A stretch of DNA of 8,790 nucleotides from Bacillota bacterium (GCA_003512585.1 DOQE01000030.1:1-8790); one strand, 5' to 3'; shown: positions 1-7,083, numbered from the stretch's first letter. Notes: generated by a model from the letters alone, not told the origin. Numbers and translations are program-made.

Positions 1-88
1 CAGCATCGATATGAGCCATAATGCCGATGTTACGAGTGTGAGGGAGATCGTATTTTTCGGTCTCCGTAATCATATTTTCGTCAGCCAT
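1..88 (-). CDS. fusA: Elongation factor G, N-terminal fragment (runs off the window)
   Basis: EF-G is the GTPase that drives ribosomal translocation. Only the first 29 codons are present. They read MADENMITETEKYDLPHTRN followed by IGIMAHIDA, which leads into the G1 P-loop of translational GTPases (family form AHIDAGKTT). The start is the ATG at 88-86, with a strong GGAGGA ribosome binding site at 95-100. It lies 15 bases downstream of the rpsG stop codon, in the usual rpsL-rpsG-fusA order, so it is part of the str operon. The identification is firm despite the truncation, because both the G1 lead-in and the gene order are diagnostic. Confidence 0.95.
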   Translation of the reverse strand, partial: MADENMITETEKYDLPHTRNIGIMAHIDA

Positions 89-103
89 TTTTTATCCTCC
101 AAA

Positions 104-574
104 TTACCAACGATAATGGGCATAAGCTTTGTTAGCTTCGGCCATCTTGTGGACATCTTCCTTCTTCTTGACGGAAGCCCCACTTCCGTTGGCGGCATCA
201 ATTATCTCGGCAGCGAGTTTATTTTCCATGGTTTTCTCGTTGCGAAGACGGGCATATGTAACTAACCACCTTAATCCAAGGGTTTGTTTTCTTTCTGGAG
301 AAACTTCGACTGGAACTTGGTAGTTGGCAGCACCGATACGACGAACTTTTAATTCGACTTCCGGCATGATGTTATTGATTGCAGCGGCAAAGACGTCAGT
401 AGCCTTTTGTCCTGTTTTTTCTTCGATTTGCTTAAAAGCTTTGTAGATGATGGTTTGAGCAGTTCCTCTTTTGCCATCGTACATGACGCGGTTGATCAAG
501 CGAGTAACCAATTTGGATTGGTACACTGGATCTGGTAAAACGTCGCGTTTTTCAACTGAACCTTTTCTTGGCAT
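104..574 (-). CDS. rpsG: 30S ribosomal protein S7
   Basis: S7 nucleates assembly of the 30S head by binding the 3' major domain of 16S rRNA and lies near the E site. The 156-aa product has the normal bacterial length. It begins MPRKGSVEKRDVLPDPVYQS and carries the family segments LVTRLINRVMYDGKRGTAQ near residues 22-40 and RRIGAANYQVPVEV near residues 78-91. It ends in the typical AHYRW, with TGG coding tryptophan. The start ATG (574-572) follows an AAAGGAGA ribosome binding site at about 581-588. The gene starts 16 bases after rpsL and is followed 15 bases later by fusA, so it is cotranscribed with both. Nothing is unusual in it. Confidence 0.98.
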   Translation of the reverse strand: MPRKGSVEKRDVLPDPVYQSKLVTRLINRVMYDGKRGTAQTIIYKAFKQIEEKTGQKATDVFAAAINNIMPEVELKVRRIGAANYQVPVEVSPERKQTLGLRWLVTYARLRNEKTMENKLAAEIIDAANGSGASVKKKEDVHKMAEANKAYAHYRW

Positions 575-590
575 TGTACTTCTCCTTTAA

Positions 591-1010
591 TTACTTTGAT
601 TCCTTTGGCTTTTTTGTTCCATAAAGGGAACGGCCCTGGCGTCTAGCTTCTATACCTGCGCAGTCTAAGCAACCGCGAACGATATGGTATCTAACACCTG
701 GTAAGTCCTTGACACGGCCACCACGAATCATAACGGTGGAGTGTTCTTGAAGGTTATGTCCTTCTCCGCCAATATAAGCGGTAACTTCGTATCCATTGGA
801 CAAGCGGACACGAGCATACTTTCTCAAAGCAGAGTTTGGTTTCTTCGGGGTCATTGTACCGACACGGGTGCAAACTCCTCTTTTTTGTGAGGAAGGTTGG
901 TTGTTGGTTCTTTTTGTTAGGGAGTTCCATCTCTTGCCTAAGGCTGGAGTCTTGGACTTCTTGACCGCTGTTTGGCGGCCTTGCCTAACTAATTGGTTAA
1001 TCGTTGGCAT
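591..1010 (-). CDS. rpsL: 30S ribosomal protein S12
   Basis: S12 sits at the decoding centre and contributes to tRNA selection accuracy. The 139-aa product starts MPTINQLVRQGR. It carries the segment RVGTMTPKKPNSALRKYARV at about residues 49-68, then YIGGEGHNLQEHS and GGRVKDLPGVRYHIVRG. Its length matches the longer Gram-positive form, which has an insertion before QKRGVCTRVGT. The second lysine of PKKPNS (residue 57 here) is the position changed in classical streptomycin-resistant mutants, and it is wild type. A GAGAGGAA ribosome binding site (1021-1028) lies ten bases before the ATG. This is the first gene of the str operon; the promoter is at 1110-1138. Confidence 0.98.
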   Translation of the reverse strand: MPTINQLVRQGRQTAVKKSKTPALGKRWNSLTKRTNNQPSSQKRGVCTRVGTMTPKKPNSALRKYARVRLSNGYEVTAYIGGEGHNLQEHSTVMIRGGRVKDLPGVRYHIVRGCLDCAGIEARRQGRSLYGTKKPKESK

Positions 1011-1103
1011 TTTGTGTTTTTTCCTCTCTTAATTCTACACACAATTCCCGGTGTGTCATACATCGGGGTAAATAAAGAAGGCAAAAGCCTCTATTTACGT
1101 CCA
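1011..1103 (-). promoter_or_regulatory. 5' leader of the str operon with two potential hairpins
   Basis: The untranslated leader of about 90 nt between the predicted transcription start and rpsL can fold into two stem-loops on the minus strand. One, at 1069-1097, has a TAAATA/TATTTA outer stem, an asymmetric internal loop and an AGGC-TTTT-GCCT inner hairpin. The other, at 1047-1067, pairs CCCGATGT with ACACCGGG (one A-C mismatch, 5-nt loop). Neither is followed by a T run, so they are not obvious terminators. Leader structures that bind a ribosomal protein are a common form of ribosomal-operon control, but binding here is only inference. Confidence 0.35.
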
Positions 1104-1109
1104 GGCGAA

Positions 1110-1138
1110 ATATTACCTACTTATAAGACCGGTGTCAA
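1110..1138 (-). promoter_or_regulatory. Near-consensus sigma-A promoter of the str operon
   Basis: On the minus strand a perfect -35 TTGACA (1138-1133) is followed by a 17-base spacer and a -10 TAATAT (1115-1110). This is one of the best promoters in the window, as expected for ribosomal protein genes. Transcription should start near 1103 and run through rpsL, rpsG and fusA. It lies only 28 bases from the end of the IS30 relic. Confidence 0.85.
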
Positions 1139-1166
1139 CGATTTATTTATCTAGAATTGTTGCCCA

Positions 1167-1187
1167 TGAATTCTTAAACTAAATTCC
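1167..1187 (+). repeat. Left inverted repeat of the IS30 relic
   Basis: This 21-bp end pairs with 1602-1622 at 20 of 21 positions. A second, imperfect inverted copy of its core lies just inside, at 1209-1222, and can fold with 1170-1183 into a 14-bp stem with one G-T pair and one mismatch. Such subterminal structure could help transposase binding or block transcription entering the element. Confidence 0.75.
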
Positions 1188-1262
1188 GTTTTTTCTCGAA
1201 ATCCAGATTTTAGTCTGAGAATAGTATATTTTTCATGTCCTGTTGACCAGAAAAGATTTTAC

Positions 1263-1574
1263 ATGTCACACTTAAAAGAAAAGGGCAGGAAAATAAGTTA
1301 GTTAAATGCTTGCCCACGAAAGCAAATGCTGCAAGATTTCCGAAACAATTAGATGCAATCCAACAACAATTGCCAAACAAACCAAGAGGAATCGAATCAA
1401 TTCAAAGGATGTTTCCAAGGGGCAAAAGGTTAATTGCTATACGCAAAGCATGTCGCCATGGTGGTTAAGAGCATAAACGGGATGCCATTGCATTCGCTAG
1501 ACGGGCATACGACAAAAGAAATACTTGCCGCATCGTTCGGCTTAAAGCCTTATACTAAATTATTCGGTGAATAA
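1263..1574 (+). pseudogene. IS30-family transposase remnant
   Basis: Three short frames together resemble the two ends of an IS30 transposase. ATG at 1263 gives MSHLKEKGRKIS and then a stop. The frame from 1306 reads MLAHESKCCKISETIRCN, then PTTIAKQTKRNRI, which matches the HTH pattern I.xxPTTI..E(I)K.NR of IS30 N-termini. The frame at 1434-1574 reads LLYAKHVAMVVKSINGMPLHSL and ends TKLFGE; its NGMPLHSLDGHTTKEI resembles the IS30 C-terminal pattern N..P...L.G.TP.E. At least two frame changes and a large internal deletion, removing the DDE core, make it non-functional. Family assignment rests on these motifs only. Confidence 0.55.
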
Positions 1575-1601
1575 AAGATTTGTTCCTCCAGCAGGATAGA
1601 T

Positions 1602-1622
1602 GGAATTTAGTCTAAGAATTCA
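1602..1622 (-). repeat. Right inverted repeat of the IS30 relic
   Basis: This 21-bp end pairs with 1167-1187 at 20 of 21 positions. It directly abuts the TAG stop codon (1625-1627) of the ATPase pseudogene. Confidence 0.75.
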
Positions 1623-1624
1623 CG

Positions 1625-2993
1625 CTAAGATTTAGATAAAAACGAAATCATGTAAATGGGGAATTGATAAATGTACTCATTTTCTTTTTTTACATTGCAT
1701 TCCCCAAACAAATAAGATTCCTTTATATTATAAGTTTTTATTAAATTGGTAAGGGCAACATGATTATAGTAATTCATATTATTTGGCTTCCCGGATTTTA
1801 TTTCTATAGGCAGTATCTCCCTGTTTACTTCCAATAAAAAATCCACTTCGCCATGCTTTTTCGAATTGTAATAAAATAATTTTTCATTAAATCCATGGGC
1901 GTAAAGTTCTTGCGCTGCGGCGTTTTCATAAGGAGCACCAAAATTAATCTCTTTTTCGTTTTTTAAAAGCTTATTTCTTAAATCTGTGTCATATAAAGCG
2001 GCATCTAAAAACCCAATATCATTCATAAAGGCTTTTAAAGTTTTTCTATTGCTAGATAAAGATAGAGGAGATATCGGCTCTGAAACATTAAAAACCGGAA
2101 TAATAATTCCTGCATTGGAAAGCCAAACAAATTCATCTTCAATATTGTTGTTGTTTAAATAGTTTTTATCAATTACGTTGCTGCTAATAAACCTTTTATT
2201 CTTACTATTAAGTTCACTGGGAATGGATTTGTATATTTCTTTAATCCTTAGCTTTTTTCCATCATCATCCAAATATGTTGTTATATCATAAGAATACTTA
2301 TTCAATATTTGGTTTTACACATTTGAAACATTAAACAAATTCTTTGATTTATTAAATTCCTCGATTGCTTCAGGCATCCCGCCCATTAATATATATTCCC
2401 TAAAATAATCCAAAAATAAAGCATTCAATGAAGGCGGTACCTCTTTTTTGTTATAAAAGCAATTCCTTAAATAATTGATTGATTCCTCGCCGACATTCTT
2501 ATTTAACAAATATTCTTCAAAATCCAAAGGAAACATTCTAACTTCATCTAAATATCCAAGAGGATTTAGAACGATATCTTTTATTGGAACCCCAAGAAGA
2601 GAACCGCTTAAAATGAATCTATATTTTCCATCTATAACAAGTGGCTTCATTCCAGAAACTAAATCCAAAGAAGAAAATTCTAGTTTTCCATTTTTCTTTT
2701 CAAGATCTCTTTTTTGGTACAAAAGTTGTATTTCGTCAAAAAAATATAACAGTCTTGTTAGAAATTAATTTTTCGATAAAAACCGAAGAAAGTTTGATTA
2801 ATATTTCATCGCTGCTTTTATTAGAATAAAACAAATCAATTAGATCGCTACGTATGGCAAAATTAATTTCAATGACATTTTCAAAATTTTGATTAATGAA
2901 TTTTTCAATAGAAAAAGTTTTTCCTATTTGTCTAGCCCCATCGACAAGCAAAGCCGTCTTTCTATTGTCTTTCCAAAACCGAAAGTTGCTATT
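1625..2993 (-). pseudogene. Decayed AAA ATPase with DUF4143 C-terminal domain
   Basis: The pieces rebuild one protein of about 455 codons. Reading begins in NSNFRFWKDNRKTALLVDG with the Walker A region GARQIGKT; no start codon is present and a TAA lies upstream (2994-2996), so the N-terminus is lost. The Walker B segment is TVIFF then DEIQ, split by a run of 7 T (about 2738-2744 on the minus strand) where 6 T would keep the frame. Next come ILSGSLLGV (sensor-like), LDEVRMFPLDFEEYLL and LMGGMPEAI. An in-frame TAA at 2315-2317 interrupts NLFNVSNV/NQILNKYSYD. The rest, to 1625, has KLRIKEIYKSIPSELN and the DUF4143 nuclease-like core KKHGEVDFLLEV...ILPIEIKSGK. This family occurs widely as scattered, strain-variable genes of unclear role. 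Three independent lesions make it a pseudogene. Confidence 0.85.
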
Positions 2994-3051
2994 TTAAGAA
3001 TATACGGAAAACTGAAAGTAAATTTATGATTAAAATACGAAAAACTGAAAG
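2974..3051 (-). repeat. 33-bp-period repeat array at the 5' end of the ATPase pseudogene
   Basis: On the plus strand ATACGGAAAACTGAAAG (3002-3018) recurs 33 bp away as ATACGAAAAACTGAAAG (3035-3051, 16 of 17 identical). A third, partial copy AAAACCGAAAG (2975-2985) sits exactly 33 bp on the other side, inside the remaining coding region. The units are 17-bp cores with 16-bp unrelated spacers. A 33-bp period is close to three DNA turns, so proteins bound to the cores would line up on one face. It could be an operator or recombination site; the function is unknown. Confidence 0.6.
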
Positions 3052-3078
3052 ACTCGTATTGCATCCGTTCAATATGTT

Positions 3079-3090
3079 TTAATGCATTAA
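3079..3090. other. 12-bp perfect palindrome downstream of the MATE gene
   Basis: TTAATGCATTAA lies five bases after the MATE stop codon, in the direction of transcription. It is AT-rich with no GC stem or T run, so it is at best a weak terminator or a protein-binding site. No better terminator is visible between the MATE gene and the ATPase pseudogene. Confidence 0.25.
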
Positions 3091-3094
3091 TTTC

Positions 3095-4483
3095 TCATGC
3101 CACCTTTTTAAAACTTTTCTTCCATATTAAATAAACAAAAACCAGAGAATAAACACAACCAACAAATTCCGCAGCATAACTGCCCCACCACAAATTAGAA
3201 ACACCTAGAAAATACCCAAATAAATAAGTTGCAGGAAATAGAATTATTAATAGACGAAGCAAGGCTATTATTAAAGGATGGATGCCATTCCCTAAACCCT
3301 GAAGTACCCCAGAAGAAACAATGCAAACGGAAGCTAGGAAAAAAGAAGGAACTACGATTCTGGTTAAATTGGTTCCTATACTTAGCCAAGCCGATGGCAA
3401 ATTAAATAAAGTAAGCAAGATTTCAGGCATCGATTCGAAGATAATTACCCCCAACAAGGCAATAAAAAGGCCATACATATAGCCATAAAATGCAGCCTGC
3501 CTAGATCTTTTTTCATTTCCGGTCCCATAGTTATAGCCAATAATAGGAAGCATCGAATTTACCAAACCGTAAAAAGCCATGAATATAAAATTCTGCAATT
3601 TAAAATAAATCCCATAAACGGCAACAAGGGTATCAATTAGTTCAGGGTTTGAATTAAAAAGTGATACAAAAACAATTTGGAGAACCAACGTTTGCAAGCT
3701 TTGTAAAGTTTGAAGAATAATGGCAGGGAAACCGACTTTGAAAATAGAACCAATAATCTTAAAATCCGGTTTAAACGTTTTAAAAGACAAAGACAAAGAA
3801 ATTTCCTTATTGCACCTAATATTTAAAGCAAAGCCAACAAACATGGAAACCATTTGGCCAATTATTGTTGCTATGGCAGCTCCTTCCACGCCCATCTTCC
3901 ATACCAAAATAAATAAAGGGTCCAAGGCAATATTTGCAATAGCCCCGCTTAGCTGCATTATCATGGCCAAATGGGTTTTCCCTGTCGCGCATAAAGTTCT
4001 TTCGCTAACTAATTGAAGCAATTGCCCAAAACTAAAAATAAAGCAAAGCCCCAAATATCTAGAACCCATATAGACTACTTCTTCATTGCCACTCACCCAT
4101 TTAAAGTAGAAAGAAGAAAAAAACATCAATAAGCCAACAATTAAAAAAACAATATAGAACACACTCATGGATAAATATCCCATCGCGGCAGTTTTTGAAA
4201 CAACTTCTTTTTGCTTTTCGCCTAACGCCTTAGATAAAACGGCATTGACCCCGATTCCTGTTCCGATTGCAACGGCTACCAATAACATTTGAAGTGGGAA
4301 AGCATACCCTAAGGCGGTTATGGCCAAACTATTTTTCGGGGCTTCCATCATCCCGATAAAAATAGAATCCACTATATTATATAAAGCCGACATTACCATT
4401 GAAAAAATCATTGGCAAAGCCATTTTTAGCAATAAACTCCATATAGGAGCCACGCCCATTTTGTTTGTTTCTTCTTTTTCCAT
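3095..4483 (-). CDS. MATE-family multidrug efflux transporter
   Basis: The 462-aa protein is a polytopic membrane transporter of the multidrug and toxic compound extrusion family. Family members export cationic drugs or metabolites in exchange for Na+ or H+. The length and about twelve hydrophobic segments in two similar halves fit the family. The N-half has LLLKMALPMIFSMVMSALYN, VDSIFIG near residues 39-45 and GTGIGVNAVLSKALGEKQ; the C-half has VGFPAIILQTLQSL, INSMLPIIGYNYGTGN-like sequence (VNSMLPIIGYNYGTGNEKRS) and VSSGVLQGLGNG. These are the signatures of the MepA/DinF-like Firmicute branch; the substrate cannot be read from sequence. The ATG at 4483-4481 follows a GCAAGGG ribosome binding site. 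A strong promoter lies about 115 bp upstream, and the protease gene lies upstream with no terminator between. Confidence 0.93.
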   Translation of the reverse strand: MEKEETNKMGVAPIWSLLLKMALPMIFSMVMSALYNIVDSIFIGMMEAPKNSLAITALGYAFPLQMLLVAVAIGTGIGVNAVLSKALGEKQKEVVSKTAAMGYLSMSVFYIVFLIVGLLMFFSSFYFKWVSGNEEVVYMGSRYLGLCFIFSFGQLLQLVSERTLCATGKTHLAMIMQLSGAIANIALDPLFILVWKMGVEGAAIATIIGQMVSMFVGFALNIRCNKEISLSLSFKTFKPDFKIIGSIFKVGFPAIILQTLQSLQTLVLQIVFVSLFNSNPELIDTLVAVYGIYFKLQNFIFMAFYGLVNSMLPIIGYNYGTGNEKRSRQAAFYGYMYGLFIALLGVIIFESMPEILLTLFNLPSAWLSIGTNLTRIVVPSFFLASVCIVSSGVLQGLGNGIHPLIIALLRLLIILFPATYLFGYFLGVSNLWWGSYAAEFVGCVYSLVFVYLIWKKSFKKVA

Positions 4484-4593
4484 TATTAAAACCCTTGCAA
4501 ATACAGTTGAGATTTCTTTATAGATTTCATCTCACTATCTTGCGGGGCGAAAAGTTCAACTAGTAGAAGAAGGAAAAATCCTCCGCTATTTTC
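4484..4593 (-). promoter_or_regulatory. Long 5' leader of the MATE gene
   Basis: From the predicted start near 4593 to the ATG is about 110 nt, long for a simple leader. On the minus strand GGAGGA-TTTT-TCCTTC (4571-4587) can form a six-pair hairpin with one G-T pair, and GCGG (at about 4586-4589) could alternatively pair with CCGC further on. A later GAGAT...ATCTC pair (about 4508-4534) brackets the region before the ribosome binding site. Alternative pairings are the hallmark of attenuation, but I recognise no known riboswitch class. Confidence 0.3.
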
Positions 4594-4599
4594 ATTTGA

Positions 4600-4628
4600 A
4601 TTATAGATAAAAATTAGATAGTTTTCAA
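4600..4628 (-). promoter_or_regulatory. Sigma-A promoter of the MATE gene
   Basis: On the minus strand TTGAAA (4628-4623), a 17-base spacer and a perfect TATAAT (4605-4600) give a near-consensus promoter. It lies 45 bases past the protease stop codon and directs transcription into the MATE gene after a long leader. Confidence 0.8.
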
Positions 4629-4672
4629 TTTCTAGAAAATTTGTTCAAGATAGAAACAACGTTTATCCCTAG

Positions 4673-6163
4673 TTAAGACAATGGAAAAACACTAATTTTC
4701 GCATAGGAAGAAGTTAACTCTTTTACTTTAAACCCATAACCAAATTGGCTAATGCCCGCAAAAGAAGAATCCATTCCTTCGCCTTCATAAAACAAAGCAT
4801 CCCTAAGATTGACCTGGTTATTGTTTTCGTTAACTATTTTATTTTCAATCGATGCACAATAAAAAGGCATCAGTTCGGTCGAAGAAGAAGACTTATCCAA
4901 TAATTGTATTAAGAAAGAAGAGGAGGAATTATCGTTATAAAAATATATCCTCTTGCCTTTAGAAGAAACGCTTTCATTTAAATACCCTAGCTTGCTAACG
5001 CCATTATAAATAGCAAGCCTAGAATCCACTAAATAGGCCTTAACGCCAGGCTTAGTAAAAAGGCATAATGTTTTATTATCGTTTCTATTGGAATCGGCAT
5101 AATTTAAATAGGAAGGAGTATAAAACTCTAAAAGCAAATATTGGTCGAACGGGGTCTTGTTCCAAGAAGAAGAAAGCAATATGCATTCATTATTTCCAGA
5201 CCCTTGGTGGATAGTTATTTCGCATTCCCTCTCAGGATAAAAAGGCCTAGCCCAATTAAGTAGCATCTTAGAAAAAGCGTTATGGTCGCCCAAAGAACAA
5301 TCCATCATATCCATTCTGCCTAAAGGAGAAATCTTATTGGGGGTAGAAGAAATGGAGTCATAATAATCTGGGAGGCCAAATAAATGTCCTACTTCATGAA
5401 TATAGGTATGGGCATCCATTTTTCCTCCGCTAGGATAGCCCATATAATAAGAGCTCCAACAAATTGGGGCTGGATCATTAATAGTAAAAGCCCACATCAT
5501 AGAATGTCTATCGCTACTTCCGCCATCCATCCCGGAATATGGGGCATCATAAATTAGATACATGGGTATTTTTTCTTTATAGATGGAATAAAAATAATCA
5601 TAGTCTTCTTTATATGTTTGCTTATACCAATCCAAGGCGTCTTTATAAATAGAAGTCAGTGCAGCTTTTGTCTTGGCATTCCCCCTATAAGAGGAAATTT
5701 CTTCTAAAGAATAAGTGGATTTATAAAAAGAAGGGGCCACTTTGCCATTTAAAAACAATCTAGAACAAGAACTTTGATAATAATATTGGCTAACTGAGAC
5801 ATATTGGTTATTGCGTTCGCTCCCAAAGAAAGCTTTCTTTATCATTGTTAATTTTTCGTTTTCATTTTCGATAGTAGAAGAAAAAGAAATAGGCATAACA
5901 AGCAAAGGGACTTCTCCAGTCGAAGGCAAAACAACATTATTGCTAAAAGAAACTATAGAAGAAAAAGAAGAAGAATCGTAAATTGCATCCAAGCTATTTA
6001 TAGAATTAAACTCCCCTATTTTCTTATATCCTTCATAATCAGCTGCTTCAAAAGAAGAGGTAACTAAACCGTTATTGGCAAACAATTTAAAGTCATTACT
6101 AGAACAAGAAAGAAGAAATATTGGTAAAAATAATAAAAATAAAGAAGATTTTTTCACCTCCAT
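4673..6163 (-). CDS. M6-like zinc metalloprotease lipoprotein
   Basis: This is a predicted cell-surface lipoprotein with an M6 (immune inhibitor A-like) peptidase motif. From the ATG at 6163-6161 the product is 496 aa and starts MEVKKSSLFLLFLPIFLLSC. That is a lysine-rich n-region, a hydrophobic core and a lipobox cysteine at residue 20, predicting membrane anchoring outside the cell. The zinc site is HEVGHLFGLPD at about residues 256-266: two His, catalytic Glu, then Asp in HExxHxxGxxD, followed by DYYD. A downstream LGRMDMMDCSLGDHNAFSKM supplies the Met-turn and the conserved DHNA(F)SK segment of this family. The C-terminal third is Ser/Asn-rich and unassigned. Classical M6 proteases exceed 700 aa, so this is a compact form. 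An upstream TTG (6196) could extend it by 11 residues; neither start has a well-placed ribosome binding site. It likely cleaves host or neighbouring proteins, which is inference. Confidence 0.78.
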   Translation of the reverse strand: MEVKKSSLFLLFLPIFLLSCSSNDFKLFANNGLVTSSFEAADYEGYKKIGEFNSINSLDAIYDSSSFSSIVSFSNNVVLPSTGEVPLLVMPISFSSTIENENEKLTMIKKAFFGSERNNQYVSVSQYYYQSSCSRLFLNGKVAPSFYKSTYSLEEISSYRGNAKTKAALTSIYKDALDWYKQTYKEDYDYFYSIYKEKIPMYLIYDAPYSGMDGGSSDRHSMMWAFTINDPAPICWSSYYMGYPSGGKMDAHTYIHEVGHLFGLPDYYDSISSTPNKISPLGRMDMMDCSLGDHNAFSKMLLNWARPFYPERECEITIHQGSGNNECILLSSSWNKTPFDQYLLLEFYTPSYLNYADSNRNDNKTLCLFTKPGVKAYLVDSRLAIYNGVSKLGYLNESVSSKGKRIYFYNDNSSSSFLIQLLDKSSSSTELMPFYCASIENKIVNENNNQVNLRDALFYEGEGMDSSFAGISQFGYGFKVKELTSSYAKISVFPLS

Positions 6164-6211
6164 ATTTTCTAATAAAAGAGGAAAAGAAAAAAGCAATAAT
6201 GAAAAAAATTA

Positions 6212-6237
6212 CAAAAAGCCCCACTTTTTAATGGGGC
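6212..6237 (-). terminator. Rho-independent terminator of the DUF2089 operon
   Basis: On the minus strand GCCCCA-TTAAAAAG-TGGGGC forms a perfect six-pair, GC-rich stem (6237-6218) directly followed by TTTTT (6217-6213). It begins 24 bases after the stop codon of the secreted protein gene. It ends the three-gene unit and separates it from the protease gene. Confidence 0.85.
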
Positions 6238-6260
6238 ACATGAACAATTTATAACCGAAA

Positions 6261-7062
6261 TTAACAACTTAAGGAATTATTTGTAACCACGTGTTTTCTT
6301 TGTTCCCACAGGTAGCCCTTCCATGCAATGCATGTCATATCTATGTTGGTAAAATATGAAAATTGTTTATGAATGGAATTAGGCACCTCCAGCAAATAGT
6401 AACAAGCAAAATTATATGTGAGTCCTCTTTGAACAGTGCATTGAATATTCCAATTGACTTCAGTTGAATTTGCCGAAGAAATTTGCGAGGAAATCGTTGG
6501 TTCTTCGGAAGTACTTAACGTTTGATGAGAAATAGTAACCCCCATACTTGATGAACCAGAAATAGTGGCACCACCGCCTAAATCAGCACCGACCCCTGAA
6601 GAGAAAGAATAATTATTGCTAAAACTAGATGCAATTGTAGTCGTTATGGTCGAAGATTTGGGCCAATAATCTTTGATTTTTGCCGATGAAAAATCAGTTG
6701 GAACACCAATTTTGATATTGGCTGCCCAAAAATCATAATGCCAATCATAACCATCTTCATTTTTAGTAGCGGCCGAACCAGGAGTGAAATCGACCATAGT
6801 TTCACACAAATATAGTTTAGAAGCATCGGTAAAATCCGCGCAATAAATTGACATATCGTAAACAAAGTATCCTATTGGATCCTTAACCGTAATTCTATTT
6901 GGCAAAGATTTTAAACAAATAAAAGGGCTTTTTTCTTGAGTATTTGAAGCTCTAAGGGCCGTCTTAGGCTTTTGAAAGCTATAATTGTTCTCGCTACTAT
7001 TGAAAGAATTTCCATTAAAAAGGCATAAAAAAAGAGCAAACTATCAATGATAATAATTTCAT
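6261..7062 (-). CDS. Secreted Ser/Gly/Thr-rich protein, frameshifted in its signal peptide
   Basis: I do not recognise a certain family. The long frame (6261-6905, open upstream to about 7030) lacks a start. An ATG at 7062-7060 with an AAGGA ribosome binding site eight bases upstream opens MKLLSLIVCSFF in another frame and stops after 16 codons. Removing one T from the 7-T run at 7028-7034 joins them into a 266-aa protein with signal peptide MKLLSLIVCSFLCLFNGNSF. The mature part has six or more cysteines. A central stretch (about residues 138-178: STITTTIASSFSNNYSF, SSGVGADLGGG, ATISGSSSMGVTIS) alternates small polar and hydrophobic residues, as in a membrane-inserting beta-hairpin. The flanks DYWPKSS and STEVNWNIQC loosely recall leukocidin/hemolysin-type toxins, which is speculative. 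It is the last gene of the DUF2089 operon. Confidence 0.6.
7028..7034 (-). other. T7 tract at the frameshift of the secreted protein gene
   Basis: On the minus strand the signal-peptide region reads CTC, seven T, then ATGCC. With seven T the frame stops at TAA after MPF. With six T it continues as CLFNGNSFNSSENNYSF into the long frame. The tract could be a mutation, a slippage site or an assembly error. Confidence 0.6.
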
Positions 7063-7083
7063 ATATATATTCCTTTTAAAAAT

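Larger units (their letters stand above)
1167..1622 (+). mobile_element. Internally deleted IS30-family element with intact inverted repeats
   Basis: The element is bounded by 21-bp terminal inverted repeats at 1167-1187 and 1602-1622 that match at 20 of 21 positions. Left end reads TGAATTCTTAAACTAAATTC; the reverse complement of the right end differs by one base. Inside is the debris of an IS30-type transposase on the plus strand. At 456 bp it is under half the usual 1 kb IS30 length, so most of the catalytic core is deleted, leaving a MITE-like derivative. No convincing target-site duplication is visible. It separates the str promoter from the ATPase pseudogene, ending 2 bp beyond that gene's stop codon. 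Confidence 0.72.

Noticed and set aside
1..1010. Plus-strand frames opposite rpsG and rpsL
   Set aside because: Antisense shadows of highly conserved ribosomal genes.
1017..1065. Small upstream reading frame MYDTPGIVCRIKRGKN overlapping the rpsL start
   Set aside because: No ribosome binding site and no coding signal beyond chance; it reads through the rpsL ribosome binding site in another frame.
2974..3051. Possible mini-CRISPR from the 33-bp periodic repeats
   Set aside because: Cores are only 17 bp with 16-bp gaps, imperfect, three units at most, with no cas genes; the third unit lies in coding sequence.
3195..4523. Open frames in both directions inside the MATE gene
   Set aside because: They are shadows of the clearly coding minus-strand frame; no start signals or recognisable domains.
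4571..4587. Terminator between protease and MATE genes
   Set aside because: The hairpin is weak, lacks a proper T run and lies downstream of the MATE promoter, so it is more likely part of the MATE leader.
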